Source: Fremontodendron californicum
Taxonomy: Eukaryota; Streptophyta; Magnoliopsida; Malvales; Malvaceae
Reading direction: 5' to 3'
Assembly: GCA_030761205.1 (NCBI GenBank)
Contig: JAULJL010000035.1
Coordinates: forward strand, 19,695,001-19,759,000
DNA length: 64,000 nucleotides
Each line of letters starts with the position of its first letter. The stretch's first letter is position 1. Of this stretch, positions 12,427-23,715 are shown one piece after another. The position numbers and the translations under genes were made by a program. The notes under the pieces are model-generated. The model was not told the origin of the DNA and ran no database searches. It was given only the letters and a program-made list of their open reading frames with translations.

Positions 12427-13360
12427 TCTCTCTCCTACCTATGGTTTTTTTTGCAGAAATAATGTCACAAAGTCCTAAGGTTTGCATTTTTTTTTACTCA
12501 TGTCCTTTCATTTGTTCCCATCTTTTGATCGACTGCCTGGGCACAATCACGAAATGTATGTGTAGCTGGTGATCGGTACTCTATGTTGCTAGTCAGTTGA
12601 ATTCCTAGGAAATCATGGAATAATTGTTTAAGCATAATTATAGATTGAAGAGAGGCTTATCAATTGTATCAGTTAAATTTTTTTTGTATACTAAGCTTTT
12701 AGACATTTATTGCAATGCTTAGAGACAAAATAATTTTGTTGAAAACATATATAATTGAGGTTGTCCTTGCAACCATTATAATGTTCTGCAGTTTGCAGAT
12801 TAAAAAAAAAAAAGTATTCAGGTGTGACAATAAATATTAGTTTAATTAAATGTTTGGATTTTAAATTAGTCCGATATATTGAATTATTATTTCACAGTTT
12901 CATAATCTAATATGTAAATAAAATTTCTTTTATCTTTCAGATTATATAGCTTTCTTATGTCTTCCTCCATTAATCATGTTAAACACAACCTTTTCCTTTT
13001 ATTTCGTTTAATTAGTATCTTAATCTATTTAAGTTGTTAAAACTTAAAAGTAGTACCCTGTAATTTGTGTGTTTACCTGGCATTGCTTCTCTTTTAATCA
13101 TTTTAACATTTTAGGTGTCTTTTTTGAAATTATATACTGTAGGTGAGAAGAAACAATGAAAAAATAAAATAAAAGGGAAGGTCGAAGGATGGAAATAGAA
13201 AACAAAAATCATGTGGATTTTGATTGACGTGGTAGTTTAATAACTACAATTTTTGGTGACCTATTTGAAACAAATTAAAATTTTTGCGAGCAAAATAAAA
13301 CTTTTCTGAAGATTTACTCTGAAAAATACCAAGATATATAGAAGACATGTTCTTATAAGA
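12427..13360. other. BADC 3' flank and spacer
   Basis: AT-rich 3' untranslated and intergenic sequence between two convergent genes. I see no further gene or repeat unit. Confidence 0.5.
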
Positions 13361-14905
13361 CTAAAGAAAACTAGTGCCACCAAGGCCATGGTGTAACAGA
13401 TTGTGAGCAATGTGATCTCTGGCATGCACAGCATTCGCAGACCTCAAGTTAATCTCAGGTATCATCTCATCATCAAAAAGCTCAAACTGTAGTTCAGGAT
13501 CCATCTCCTCATTGTTCATCTCACAAATGTTATGCAAAACACAGCAAGCTCCAAGCACCATTGGCAACTCCTGGAGCTTCACCTCGATTCTCTTTTGCAA
13601 GCAAGACCATCTCCCTTTTAATCTCGCAAATGCCTCTTTAGCAACGTTTTGAATCTCACCAATTTTTTCATTAAAACCATGTTGAGCCCAAGTCAGATTT
13701 TGGTGTGTATAAGGAACCAAAACCGAATCCATTAAAGGGTATCCAGAATTTCCAACAATCCAAACATCCTTCAAATCCCCCTTGTTAGCCCTCTGGAACA
13801 AAGCAGACTTTTCTAACACCTTATCATTAGGCATTGAACCAGGCCATCCAATACAAACATCTGTAAAAATCCCTTTTTGATCAACTACACCTTGGATTGT
13901 AATTGAATAAGAAGTCTTTTGATTCCTCTCCGTATGCCTTCTATTGAAATAAGCTGCTACACTAACCTTGGGTGCTATAATTGGCACATGAGTTGTGTAT
14001 AATGAACCACCTATATTAGGAATCCCTGATATCGACTCGAATTCTTGTTTAATTTCTTTCATTTTATTCTCATCAGGCCATTGAAGAAACTTAGGCATCA
14101 AAACAGTTTTTATAGCTGAACATACCTCCAATATTAGTTTATGACAAGTTGAAATTCCGAGTCCGAAACGTTTCGAAACCAGCCTGAGCGGTTCCCCTGT
14201 AGCCAACCTCCAAATACAAACAGCCACTCGCTGTCGAACTGGGATTGCATCCCTCAACAGAGTGTTCTTTTTCATCACTATTGGCTCCAACTCCATGCAT
14301 ATCATTCCAAACGTAGCTTTACTCATCCGAAACGCTTTTCGAAACTCTTCCTCTGGAAAATCAGGGTGGTTGCAACGATCCCACCAGTCTTTTGATCGAT
14401 CCTTCACCCATAACCTCCTATGCTGACCCGACCCGCCTCTACTCGTCGTCGTTTCATTGCCCAAATTGACATCGTCATTCCCTGCTGTTGTTGTTGCAAT
14501 AGTAGCCGCCATTGCCAAAGCAGAAGCTGATTCTCGGGATCGTTTTGTGGTTAAACTATCGAAATGATCAACGTCAGAGTAATGCTGTTGAAGCTGATTG
14601 TAATATTCATTCATTGCTTGAACTTTTCTTTTGTGATTGGATTCAAGCAAAGCTTTGTCTTGTTGGGATTCAGTTATCCGTTGATCTTCCTCTTGCTTTG
14701 CTTCTTCTTCTAATAACAACAACGAGGCAAGTATATCTCCATATCCACTCTTCTTCAATTCTTCTTCGTTGAAGAATCCACCGCCCTTGGAATCCTCATC
14801 TTTTTTACGCTTCTTGTTGAACCCATTGTCAAGTTCCTGGAACCAGGGGCTGCTGATATTATAATAATCTTCCGGACTAAGAAATGTGAAAGAAGTGATT
14901 TCCAT
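13361..14905 (-). CDS. ALP1-like protein, domesticated PIF/Harbinger transposase
   Basis: A single exon of 514 residues. An acidic, Gln-rich N-terminus (about 1-160) precedes RLWVKDRSKDWWDRCNHPDF. A helix-turn-helix-like segment lies at about 222-262 (RQRVAVCIWRLATGEPL ... GLGISTCHKLILEV), and a DDE_Tnp_4 nuclease-like fold at about 293-460. Active Harbinger nucleases have an Asp in the motif xLDGTHV; here the matching residue is Tyr303 (SLYTTHV). Asp361 (GWPGSMPNDKVLEKS) and Glu424 (VAKEAFARLKGRW) look retained. Loss of one of three metal ligands, a long intact frame, no terminal repeats nearby, and close resemblance to what I recall of Arabidopsis At5g12010 all indicate a host gene. Relatives such as ALP1 act with Polycomb complexes; whether this clade does is unknown. 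Confidence 0.9.
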   Translation of the reverse strand: MEITSFTFLSPEDYYNISSPWFQELDNGFNKKRKKDEDSKGGGFFNEEELKKSGYGDILASLLLLEEEAKQEEDQRITESQQDKALLESNHKRKVQAMNEYYNQLQQHYSDVDHFDSLTTKRSRESASALAMAATIATTTAGNDDVNLGNETTTSRGGSGQHRRLWVKDRSKDWWDRCNHPDFPEEEFRKAFRMSKATFGMICMELEPIVMKKNTLLRDAIPVRQRVAVCIWRLATGEPLRLVSKRFGLGISTCHKLILEVCSAIKTVLMPKFLQWPDENKMKEIKQEFESISGIPNIGGSLYTTHVPIIAPKVSVAAYFNRRHTERNQKTSYSITIQGVVDQKGIFTDVCIGWPGSMPNDKVLEKSALFQRANKGDLKDVWIVGNSGYPLMDSVLVPYTHQNLTWAQHGFNEKIGEIQNVAKEAFARLKGRWSCLQKRIEVKLQELPMVLGACCVLHNICEMNNEEMDPELQFELFDDEMIPEINLRSANAVHARDHIAHNLLHHGLGGTSFL

Positions 14906-16800
14906 ATTCTGTTTCTAAGACTAAAGTGAGTGAATAAATGCTGGAACTACCAAATGTGAATGGTTATGATTTGAAATTTGGAGATGGGAACTAAGGGTAT
15001 TGGAATTAATCATTTATATATAAAGATTTAGACTTTAGGGAAGAAGAAGAAGAAGAAGAAAAAGAGAGTCAGCTGGTTAAGGAAGCGTGTGGGTGTCTGC
15101 AAATGTGAACGCGGTGGGTTTTGACGGTGACTCGACTTTTCTGGATTATTTTAGTTTGATAAGAATTTTACGCGTTTGAACTTTGAAGCCTGAGAAGAAC
15201 TTTTTAAAGAATTTGAAAGGAAAAATAAAAAACATTTTTGGGAAAAGAGAAAGTTGGGTAGAAGTTTCATAAGTTTAAGGATAGGCTGATAGGGGAAAGG
15301 TAGAGAGGGAAAGTTAGCTGAGAAAAGGGTACGGACAAGTGTCAAAGGATACTTGTCCTAAAAACTGGAGTTGTTCAAAGGATTTGCCATTGAAGAATCC
15401 TGAAACTTGAAAGCTAACAACAAAAAGTTGTTGGAAAAACATATGGGGAACTTCCTTAAAAATGTAACCATACCATCCATGATTCTTTTCTATTCAATCA
15501 ATCTATTAATCACCCAAAATGAAATGGTGGTCTTTAATTAATTAAGCATCTTCATTCTTCAACCAATTAAACTACTGTTGGATTAACCAAAAAAAGAAAA
15601 TTAAACTCTTGTGAAGTATTAAAATATTGCTTTCTAATTGCTTCTTTGGATCATATCTAATAAACCCACGATTTTCCATTTAAGTTTTGGAATTGTGAAC
15701 ATTGTTTTACTTTTGACTTATGCAATTGAAAGTTGAAACCATTCCATTTCATCTTTGTTTCAAACCATGAAACGTTTACATGCTGAAATTTTTTATGTCC
15801 TAAAACTAATAATTAAAAAGAAAAAGTTTTATCAATGACAAAAGATAAAATTACTAATTAATTACCAAGGAAATACATATACTTTTTTCAATAGCCTGTC
15901 AAACCAAAAGAGAAAAAAAAGGGTGTTCATACAATCATTAAAAATAGTCACTAATTTGTACAAAGCTAGTTGACACTTGATTGAAGACATGGGAATGCCT
16001 GGAATTCTTCTAGACTTAAAACCAAGAAATTGTCTGATTGATACTTTGATAGTAACATCCTCTGTAATCATTGAACGAGCTAAAAAAGGCTGTAACATCA
16101 AACACCATGACTCACACCTGTTTTCAGTATCTATTTGTCTGTAAATAAAAAGTGTGGCCTTCTCACCCCCACCCCATGTCAGCGCTTACATCATAAATTG
16201 AATCAAATTGTCCTTCATTAAACGATAAAAACAAATTCATAAGTTCTGTTCTGTTCTTCTCTTTTCATTTCCTTTCCTTTCCTTGCCAGTCTGAACATTC
16301 GTTCTTTTCTTCCCTTCTTAATTATGTCTTTGGATCAACTATCCAATGTCAACATGTCAATTCTAGTTCTTGTGTTTGTTGGAACTTATTACAACTTGGT
16401 GGAAGTGATTATGGGCTTGGTAGCCCGTGACCAATTTTTTTTTTTCTCTTTGAAATTGGTTGGAATGTGGGCAAAAGTAAAATTTTGGGTTTGGATTGCG
16501 ATTGGTATTGGTATTGCTATTGCTATTGGATAAGGCTCAAGCCTTGTCTGAACTGAAAATACTTCCAAGTTTTAAGTTTTTGAAGAATGCTGTTAATCTC
16601 CTGCATGAGTTTTTGTTGGTTATTTTCCTCCATGAATGCCGAGAAAATCTTGTTTGGAATCATACAATAAATCTTACAATTTTTGCACAATGTGAGGCTA
16701 GCCACTTGTTAGCCTTTTTTTTTTTTTTTTTTTGAGTGGGCTCCATTTTTTTTTAGTTGGTGAGGTGAGGAGAGAAAAAAAAATGGTAAGAAGGAAGGAA
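14906..16800. other. ALP1-like promoter side and intergenic DNA
   Basis: A GAA trinucleotide run at about 15042-15062 lies some 140 bp upstream of the ALP1-like start, on its leader/promoter side. Poly-T tracts sit near 16434 and 16718. Short open frames near 15900 and 16324 have no family match that I recognise. I see no gene. Confidence 0.45.
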
Positions 16801-17570
16801 AAAAAATATGAGAAAAATTTATATATTCGTGTTTTTTTTGTTTAAAGTATTATAAATTTATATAAATTTTTACACGTTAATAATTCGTTTTATGTATATT
16901 TTTAAACGTTCCTGTATCTGTATCGTGTTTGTGTTATTTTTTCTATTTTGTGTTCGTGTTCTTTTTTTTCTTCAAAGTATTATAAATTTGTATAAATTTT
17001 TACACGTTAATAATTCGTTTTATGTATATTTTTACACGTTCGTATATTCATGTCGTGTTCATGTTATTTTTCGTGTTTTGTTTTAATTATTTTTCATTTT
17101 TGTGTTCGTGTTTATGTTATTTTCTATGTTGTGTTTTACTTATTTTTTCCTATGTTATGTTCGTGTCATGTTTCAATTCATCTAATATTTTACATAATTT
17201 TTCATTCTGGTTCAATTTAGAGAAAAAAATGTGTGTTCGTGTCGTATCTCAATTCATGACATATTTTGCATGATTTGTCATAGTAATTCGATTTAGAGAA
17301 AAATTTGTGTGTTCCTGAAGTGTTCATTTTTTTTTTAAGTATTATAAATTTATATAAATTTTTACATGTTAATAATTTATATAAAGTACTATAAATTTAT
17401 ACAAATTTTTACACGTTAATAATTCAATTTATGTATATTTTTACATGTTCGTGTATTCTTATCGAATTTTTCATGTTGTGTTTTAATTATTTTTTCTATG
17501 TTGTGTTCGTGTCGTGTCTCAATTCATTTTATATTTTACATAGTTTGTGATTTTTGTTTCACTTAGATTT
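16801..17570. repeat. Degenerate tandem repeat, satellite-like
   Basis: A unit beginning TATTATAAATTT and containing TTTTTACACGTTAATAATTC and TATGTATATTTTTACACGTTC recurs at about 16847, 16976, 17338 (partial) and 17387. Between units are strings rich in TTCGTGT/GTCGTGT and CTCAATTCAT. The first two units are about 129 bp apart. No open frame or terminal repeat marks it as an autonomous element. It may be an internal array of a larger decayed transposon. Confidence 0.65.
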
Positions 17571-18709
17571 ATTTTTTAAGTTGACTTTATAAATTGTTTA
17601 TAACTTTAAATTGTTATGACAGTTCTCTTTTGTTATTTTATAAAATATTAACTTATTTTTTTTGTTTAATTATTAATTTTCGTTTTTAGAAATATTGTCA
17701 TCGTATATTTAACATTGAATTTTTGCAGCATCGCGTGGGATCTAATCTAGTTGGTATAAAAAGTAGAGAATACATACAATTATGGTAGCAATCATTGTTG
17801 ATTATGGATGTAAGTTGTAAAATAGGGAGATTGATTATGAGAGTTATGAGCCTCCTCCCAAATGGTTGCTTGTTTGCCAATCTTTTGAAGAGCTCTGATC
17901 TGATGATTCATATGTTTCACTATCTGCCACACCCCATAAACACAGTAACACAGAAATCAAAATTCCCAAGAAAAATTTAAGGTTAATCTTAGAGGAAAAG
18001 TGTAAAGAAGAAAAAATTGGCTAATCTTACCCAATATTTTTTTTTTCTTGATGGCCTTAAAGATTTTCTGGATACATTCCTCACTTTAAGTTTCACTACC
18101 TATACAAAAAATTGAAACCTTTGTGTTAGCCCCTTTAAAAGAAATATGTAAAAACCATTAGTAATATGAAAAGTGAAGTGCTGTAAATAGAATTACTTAC
18201 TTACATTGGCCATTGCTGCTAATGAATTTGCAGTAGTGACTGAAAGCTCCAAGCAGTAACTGATCTGACCTGATCTGTCTTGGTAGATAAAGAGGGAAAT
18301 TGAAGAAAGCTGAGATTTGGTATTTGCCTTTGCTAATAAATATACAGTGTCCGGGGCATTCTTTTCCTCCAAGCGATGTCCCATAAGGATTCTCTCCTTA
18401 CAACCTACGGCAAAAAAAAAAAAAAAAAGAACCGTTGACTTTCAGGTTTAACTGCTTACAGTTTATAGATCTTCATCGTAAAAATCCAAACAGTTAATCA
18501 TTGTTCACCAATCAAAACTCACCACGTATGTCTCTGTAATCTTTTTTATTCCTTTGTTTGGTAATCTTCTTGTCAAAGCCATAATCAGATTCCTTACCTA
18601 TAACGTTACTAACAACTTTTTGTCCTTTTCTTATTTTGAGCTTTACTTTTCCTTTGATTCTTAATCTCTGCTACCTTCCAAAAAATTTTAGATCTGAGAA
18701 AATTTGAAT
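17571..18709. other. Upstream region of the CAN nuclease gene
   Basis: No convincing exon. A minus-strand frame at 18193-18384 begins with ATG but has no family signature. A poly-A tract lies near 18413-18429. The last 100-150 bases probably hold the CAN leader. Confidence 0.4.
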
Positions 18710-20643
18710 ATGGGGAATGCTCTAAGGTTCTTGTATAGCCATTTCTGCAAACCAACCACCACTGGAGACTCCGAATCACTAGGCCCCCACGGTGTCTCAA
18801 CAGCCAACGTTGGCGTTTCAGCTCTTGTCCATGATATCTTTCAGTTTGAACTCACCTCCCAGGTATGTTTCCTGAGCATTACTGCTATAATTCAAGCCTG
18901 GTTTCTCTAATTATGTTATGTTTTGCTCATACTTTTGTTAGCTTACAGTAAACTTTAACAGTTATGTTGACAAACTAGAAATTGAGATACGATTAGTTTG
19001 AGTATTTATTAGGCTATTTGAGCTAAAAAGAAATCTGGGTTGGTTTTATTTTCATCATCATTTTGATTGGATTGCCAACTTGTTTTAGGTTCCTGAAGGG
19101 CTAAATAAGCATGTGGTTTCATCCAAGAAGGCTCAGGCTAACTGGTAATTAATTAATTTCATGTGCTATGAACAATAATGATATGATTTTCTTTTTTTTG
19201 CTTAATTTTCTGGTCTGTCTAAAGTTTGATAACTAATGAAGGTATAGAAAGCTACTAGAGGCTTGGAGTGAAGCAAAACCCCCACCAAAAACACCCGAGG
19301 AGGCTTCAAGGTTTGTCATTCAGAACTTAAAGAGACATCAAAAGGCAGATGTTGAGGTACACAGAAGCAGCAGCATAAATCTTAAAACATATTGACATTT
19401 GTTACAAATTTGTTAGAATAAGAGAAGAGGAAATTAATGCATTGGAGGATTTTTTTTTTTTTTTTTGTTGTGTTTTTTAATGTTTGTAGGGACTATTGGC
19501 ATTCTATGGTCTTCCTCTTCCTCATACGCTTGTCCAGCCTTCAGCTAACGCCCCGACATCATTGCCTCAAGGAGTTAAGTTTGAATTGCAGACTTTACCA
19601 GTAAGGACCGTCTTCCTCCAAACTTCAAATTTATCATTCAATGAAGTAACTTGAATAATTGATTTAAACCGAAAACAATCTGATTAAATTAGGTGGATGT
19701 GAAAGCAATACCAGATGGAGATACCATAACAGTGTATGTAAGTACTACTGATCCCAGGGAGTTATCAAACGTACCTAGAGACGTCCAATTGGCAGCTGTT
19801 CAAAGATCAAAAGCTCATGCCGAGAAGAATTATACAAAGGCAGATGCACTTCACAAGAAAATTACTGGTTCAGGATACAGGTTTAGCTATCTAATCTCCC
19901 ATAGATGATCAATGTCGTTTTTAGTAATTCTTCGGCTTAAAACCAATGGTTTCCAATAGTCTAGCTTCTTACTCCAGGGTCTTAAATCTTCAGAACCAGG
20001 AGATCCTTGCTCGAAAATATCGCATCCGGCTAAGGTAACATTATTTGTTTCTTGAATTTTCAATGTTCCATCAGCTAAATCTCATCTAAAATGACAGTGG
20101 TTAATAATTAATAAATTATGGAATGTAAATAGGGGTATAGATGCGCCAGAGAGTTCAATGCCTTATGGAAAAGAAGCAAAAGAAGAGTTGGCTAAGCTTG
20201 TTCAAGGGAAATGTTTAAGAGTTCTTGTCTATGGGGAAGATCGTTATGGCCGCTGTGTTGGTGATATATATTGCGATGGAAAATTTGTACAGGTATTACT
20301 TAGCATTTATCTCCTGGCTTACCTCATAAAAACCAATTATTTTTTTTCTTCCTAATTTCTCTGCCAAACAGGAAATTATGCTAAAAAAGGGGCTTGCATG
20401 GCATTACACAGCTTATGACCAACGCGTAGAACTTACAACTGTGAGTAACCAACAGTTCTTCATTCTTGCACTTCTTTCAATTAAAACTTAAAACTGTAAA
20501 TTCTAAACACTGTGTACTTGTATAAAAATTAGTGGGAAAAAGAGGCTCGAGCAAAACGAGTTGGTTTGTGGGCTTCATCAAATCCTGAGAAGCCATGGGA
20601 ATGGAGAAAGGACAAACGAGAAGGCAGATTACAGTTGTCCTGA
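18710..20643 (+). CDS. CAN: CAN-type staphylococcal-nuclease-like calcium-dependent nuclease
   Basis: Nine exons: 18710-18862, 19089-19144, 19242-19356, 19490-19600, 19693-19880, 19978-20034, 20133-20292, 20372-20440, 20533-20643; 339 residues. The N-terminus MGNALRFLYSHFCKP has Gly2 for myristoylation and a nearby Cys for palmitoylation, matching the plasma-membrane anchoring known for Arabidopsis CAN1/CAN2. The nuclease fold shows the expected catalytic motifs: PDGDT (metal-binding Asp), YRIRLRGIDAPE (Arg, Asp, Glu) and EDRYGRCVGDIY (second Arg). The family cuts DNA and RNA with calcium and is linked to programmed cell death. A broken tandem copy follows at 21353. The intact catalytic set and clean splicing indicate a working gene. 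Confidence 0.93.
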
Positions 20644-21352
20644 TAGAAATGAACATCTAAAGAATTGCAACTTCCTTATACCTGGAATAAACCATTTAAT
20701 TTGACACCAGTATAAAGAAAAATGGCTGCCTAACTTGTCCCGAAGACCAGGGGTTGATGGCAGAACAAGAGGAATGAGAAAGGAAAATCTACAAACTAAT
20801 TAAACCCTGATTCATGTATTATTCTGATTTTACAAAGTGTTATAACTTGTAACATTTGTTCAAAACAATAAAAGAAAGTGTCGTAACATATGTTTTTTAT
20901 CAATCTGATTCTTGCAAATCTATGGAAACTCTTCAGCATCAATTAGTAAAGTTCACCTGATAGAATTGATCAGTTTTAAGGCATCCAAAATGCGACCCTA
21001 ATGTTCTTAACACATTTACCAAAATCACTCTCTCTATTACCTCCTTCCATCTCTCCTTGAATACTAGAAAAGTTGAAGAAATTATCCAAAAAAACAAAAA
21101 TCTGAAGAATTATAAAAGCCTTGAGGTGACAAGGATAATAATAAAATATTGTGAGTAAAGGTCAGCAGTACCAACAGGAATCTGTATAAAAAATTCATTG
21201 GATGCTTTGACTATAAAAAAAAAAAAAAGTACACAAAGTCCACGAGAAGTCTTCATTTGCTTTTCTTCGAGCTTTCTCTTCTCCTCAGTCCCCCACTCCT
21301 CAATATCTCTGCTACTGCAACAGTTTAGGTTGAGACTTGAGAGGATACCAAG
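20644..21352. other. CAN 3' UTR and promoter of the broken copy
   Basis: The stretch around 20690-20800 resembles 23920-24000 (shared GTTGATGGCAGAACA-like words), so the duplication includes the 3' untranslated region. A TTCTCCTCAG-type pyrimidine-rich leader lies at 21250-21350. No separate gene. Confidence 0.5.
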
Positions 21353-23715
21353 ATGGGAAATGCTCTTAGGTTCCTATATGGAAAATGTTGCAAACCCACC
21401 ACCACTGAGGATTCTGATTCACTAGGACCTCCTTATACCAAAGCAGCTTTCGGGGTTTCAGCTCTTGCCCATGATCTCTTCAACTTTGAGATCACCTCCC
21501 AGGTAGATTTCATGATCATTCCTGCAATCCAAGCCTCTCTTCTTTTTGGGCTTGATTCTGTTGGCTTACAGTAATTTCTTTTTAATGGTTATTTTGTGTG
21601 TTTTCTTTTGTTAAACTTTTTGAGCTGAACAAGCAAATCTGTTTATTAAATTGTAAACTGGTTTCAGGTTCCTGAAGGTCTCAGTCAGCATGTTGTATCA
21701 TCAAGGAAGGCTCAGGTCAAATGGTAACTAACAGACCGTTCAATAATCTGTCTCAAATAGTGTATCCGTTTGTTTAATAACTCTAATTGAATAATTTTGA
21801 AGAAAATTAAAACTTCAAGTATATAATTGACTGAATTTCCTATGTGATGATCAACAATATAATCTGGTTTACTTAGACTGTCTGCTTTTGTGGTCTGTCA
21901 AACATTAAGGTATGGAAAGCTACTGCAGGCATGGAGAGAAGCAAAACCCCCACCAATAACGCCTGAAGAGGTTGCTAGGCTTGTTATTCAGACCTTGAAT
22001 AGACATCAAAAGGCAGATGTTGAGGTACAAAAGGCCAACAGCATCAAAACTTTGTACTTTTTCCATTTTTATCAGATTAGAAGAAAAAAAGTTAATACAT
22101 TGCAGTGATGTTCTTGTTCTGTATTTTAATGTACTTAGGGTTTGCTGGAATTCTATGGTCTTCCTCATCCTTCTTTCCTTGTTGGAATTTCTGCTGGAAT
22201 CCCAACAAGATTGCCTGAAGGAGTGGAGTTTGAAATGCATACACTACCAGTGAGGATATACATAAAAAATTTAAAAAATCATCGATATATATTGGATTTG
22301 ATACTGAAAACTTCTCTAACTTAATCAGGTAGATGGGAATACGGTACCAGATGGGGATGGTATAAATGTGTATGTGAGTACTGCTGATCCTAGGGAATCA
22401 TCAAGCGTACCTAGAGATGTTCTTATGGCTGCAGTCCGAAGATCGAAAGCACGTGCTAAGAAGAATTATGTCAGGGTTAGGGATGGCAAAACCCGATCCG
22501 ACCGATGGATTTCGAACCGATCCGATCCGAATGGAGAGGTTTTTTTTTTTGAACAATGGAGGCGGGGCGGGGCGGGGCGGTTTTTTTGTCTGAAAGGCGG
22601 GGATGGAGCAATTGTGGTAATTGACTGCTCCGCACCGCCCCGCCCCGAATAGTGAAATTACAATTTTACCCTTACATATTTAGCTTTTAAATGAATAATA
22701 AAATAATATGATTAAACTTATTATTTTTATGTTTATATTTAATTTATTTTTAAAATGCTTTATTATTTGAAAAAAATAAAAATAATTAATAAATATCAAA
22801 TGCGGCGGAGCGGGGCGGGGCGGTTATGGATGTAACCGACATCCATGGAGGTGGTAGTGGTATTGAAATTTCAACATCCATGGCGGAGCGGGGCGGGGCG
22901 GGGCGCGGAACAGTACAATGGCGGGGCGGGGGCGGATACTGCAAAATCCGCCCCCGCCCCGCTCCATTGCCATCCCTAGATGAACTTCGCCAGAAAATTA
23001 TTGAATCAGGATACCAGTTAGCTATATTTAACTTCCCCAAGTCAAATCTTGTTCATTAAATTCTTAGGCTTAGTACTACAAACTGTCATTCAAGACCAAT
23101 GGTTTTTCTAACAGTCATCTATCTCCAGGGTCATAAATCTTCAAAATGAAGAGATCCTTGCTCGAAAGTATCGGATTTGACTAAGGTAAACATTATCTGC
23201 TTGTGGGATTTTTATGTTCATCCAATTTTTATGTTCTATTCTTCAAAATGATGGTTTATTGAAAGTAAACAGGGGTATAGATGCACCAGAGAATTCAATG
23301 CCGTTTGGAAAAGAGCAAAACAAGAGTTGGATAAGCTTGTTCATGGAAAGTGTTTGAGAGTGCTTGTCTATGGGGAAGATCGTTACGGTCGCTGCGTGAA
23401 TTTGGTTTACCTGGTTAAGAACAAATTAATCCGCTAATCTTCTCTGTCAAACAGGAAGTAATGCTAAAGAAAGGACTCGCATGGCATTATGCAGCCTACG
23501 ACCAACGGATTGAACTTGCAACTGTAAGTAAACAACAATATTGTTCATTCTTGCATTTCATTGAGTTAAAACTCCCAATTATGATCTTTGTACGTATGTA
23601 ATAATAGTGGGAAAAGGAGGCTCGGGCAAAGCGAATTGGCCTTTGGGCATCATCGAACCTGAGAAGCCATGGGAGTGGAGAAGGGCAGACGAGAAGGAAG
23701 ATAACATTGTCCTTA
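21353..23715 (+). pseudogene. CAN nuclease tandem duplicate, inactivated
   Basis: Exons matching the intact gene lie at 21353-21502, 21668-21723, 21910-22024, 22139-22249 and 22329 onward; the first four keep splice sites and frame. Exon 5 is split by a roughly 500-bp insertion (22478-22978), resumes at about 22979 and has lost its GT donor near 23013. Exon 6 has TGA where the intact gene has the Arg codon of the IRLRG motif, the position equivalent to catalytic Arg35 of staphylococcal nuclease. Exon 7 has a one-base deletion near 23312, and its 3' end is deleted after about 23397. The last exon has a one-base deletion near 23657. Several independent lesions mean no full nuclease can be made. 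The intact 5' exons could still give a transcript. Confidence 0.93.
22478..22978. mobile_element. GC-rich terminal-inverted-repeat element in a CAN exon
   Basis: Perfect 12-bp termini, TAGGGATGGCAA at the left and TTGCCATCCCTA at the right, enclose about 501 bp. Subterminal arms are made of GGGGCGGGGCGG-type repeats on the left and GCCCCCGCCCCG on the right, around an AT-rich core (about 22650-22800). The termini resemble those of hAT elements (Ac-like TAGGGATG), but the flanks GTCAGGGT and GATGAACT are not an 8-bp target duplication, so the class is uncertain. There is no transposase, so it is non-autonomous. Confidence 0.75.

Noticed and set aside
15030..15070. GAA-repeat run as a coding Lys/Glu tract
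   Set aside because: It lies upstream of the ALP1-like start, outside any supported frame.
18193..18384. Minus-strand frame beginning MGHRLEEKNAPD with an ATG
   Set aside because: Antisense to the upstream region of the CAN gene, short, without a recognisable motif or promoter; treated as chance.
22368..23059. Open frames running through the GC-rich insertion in both directions
   Set aside because: They are translations of GGGGCGG repeats and flanking CAN exon, not genes.
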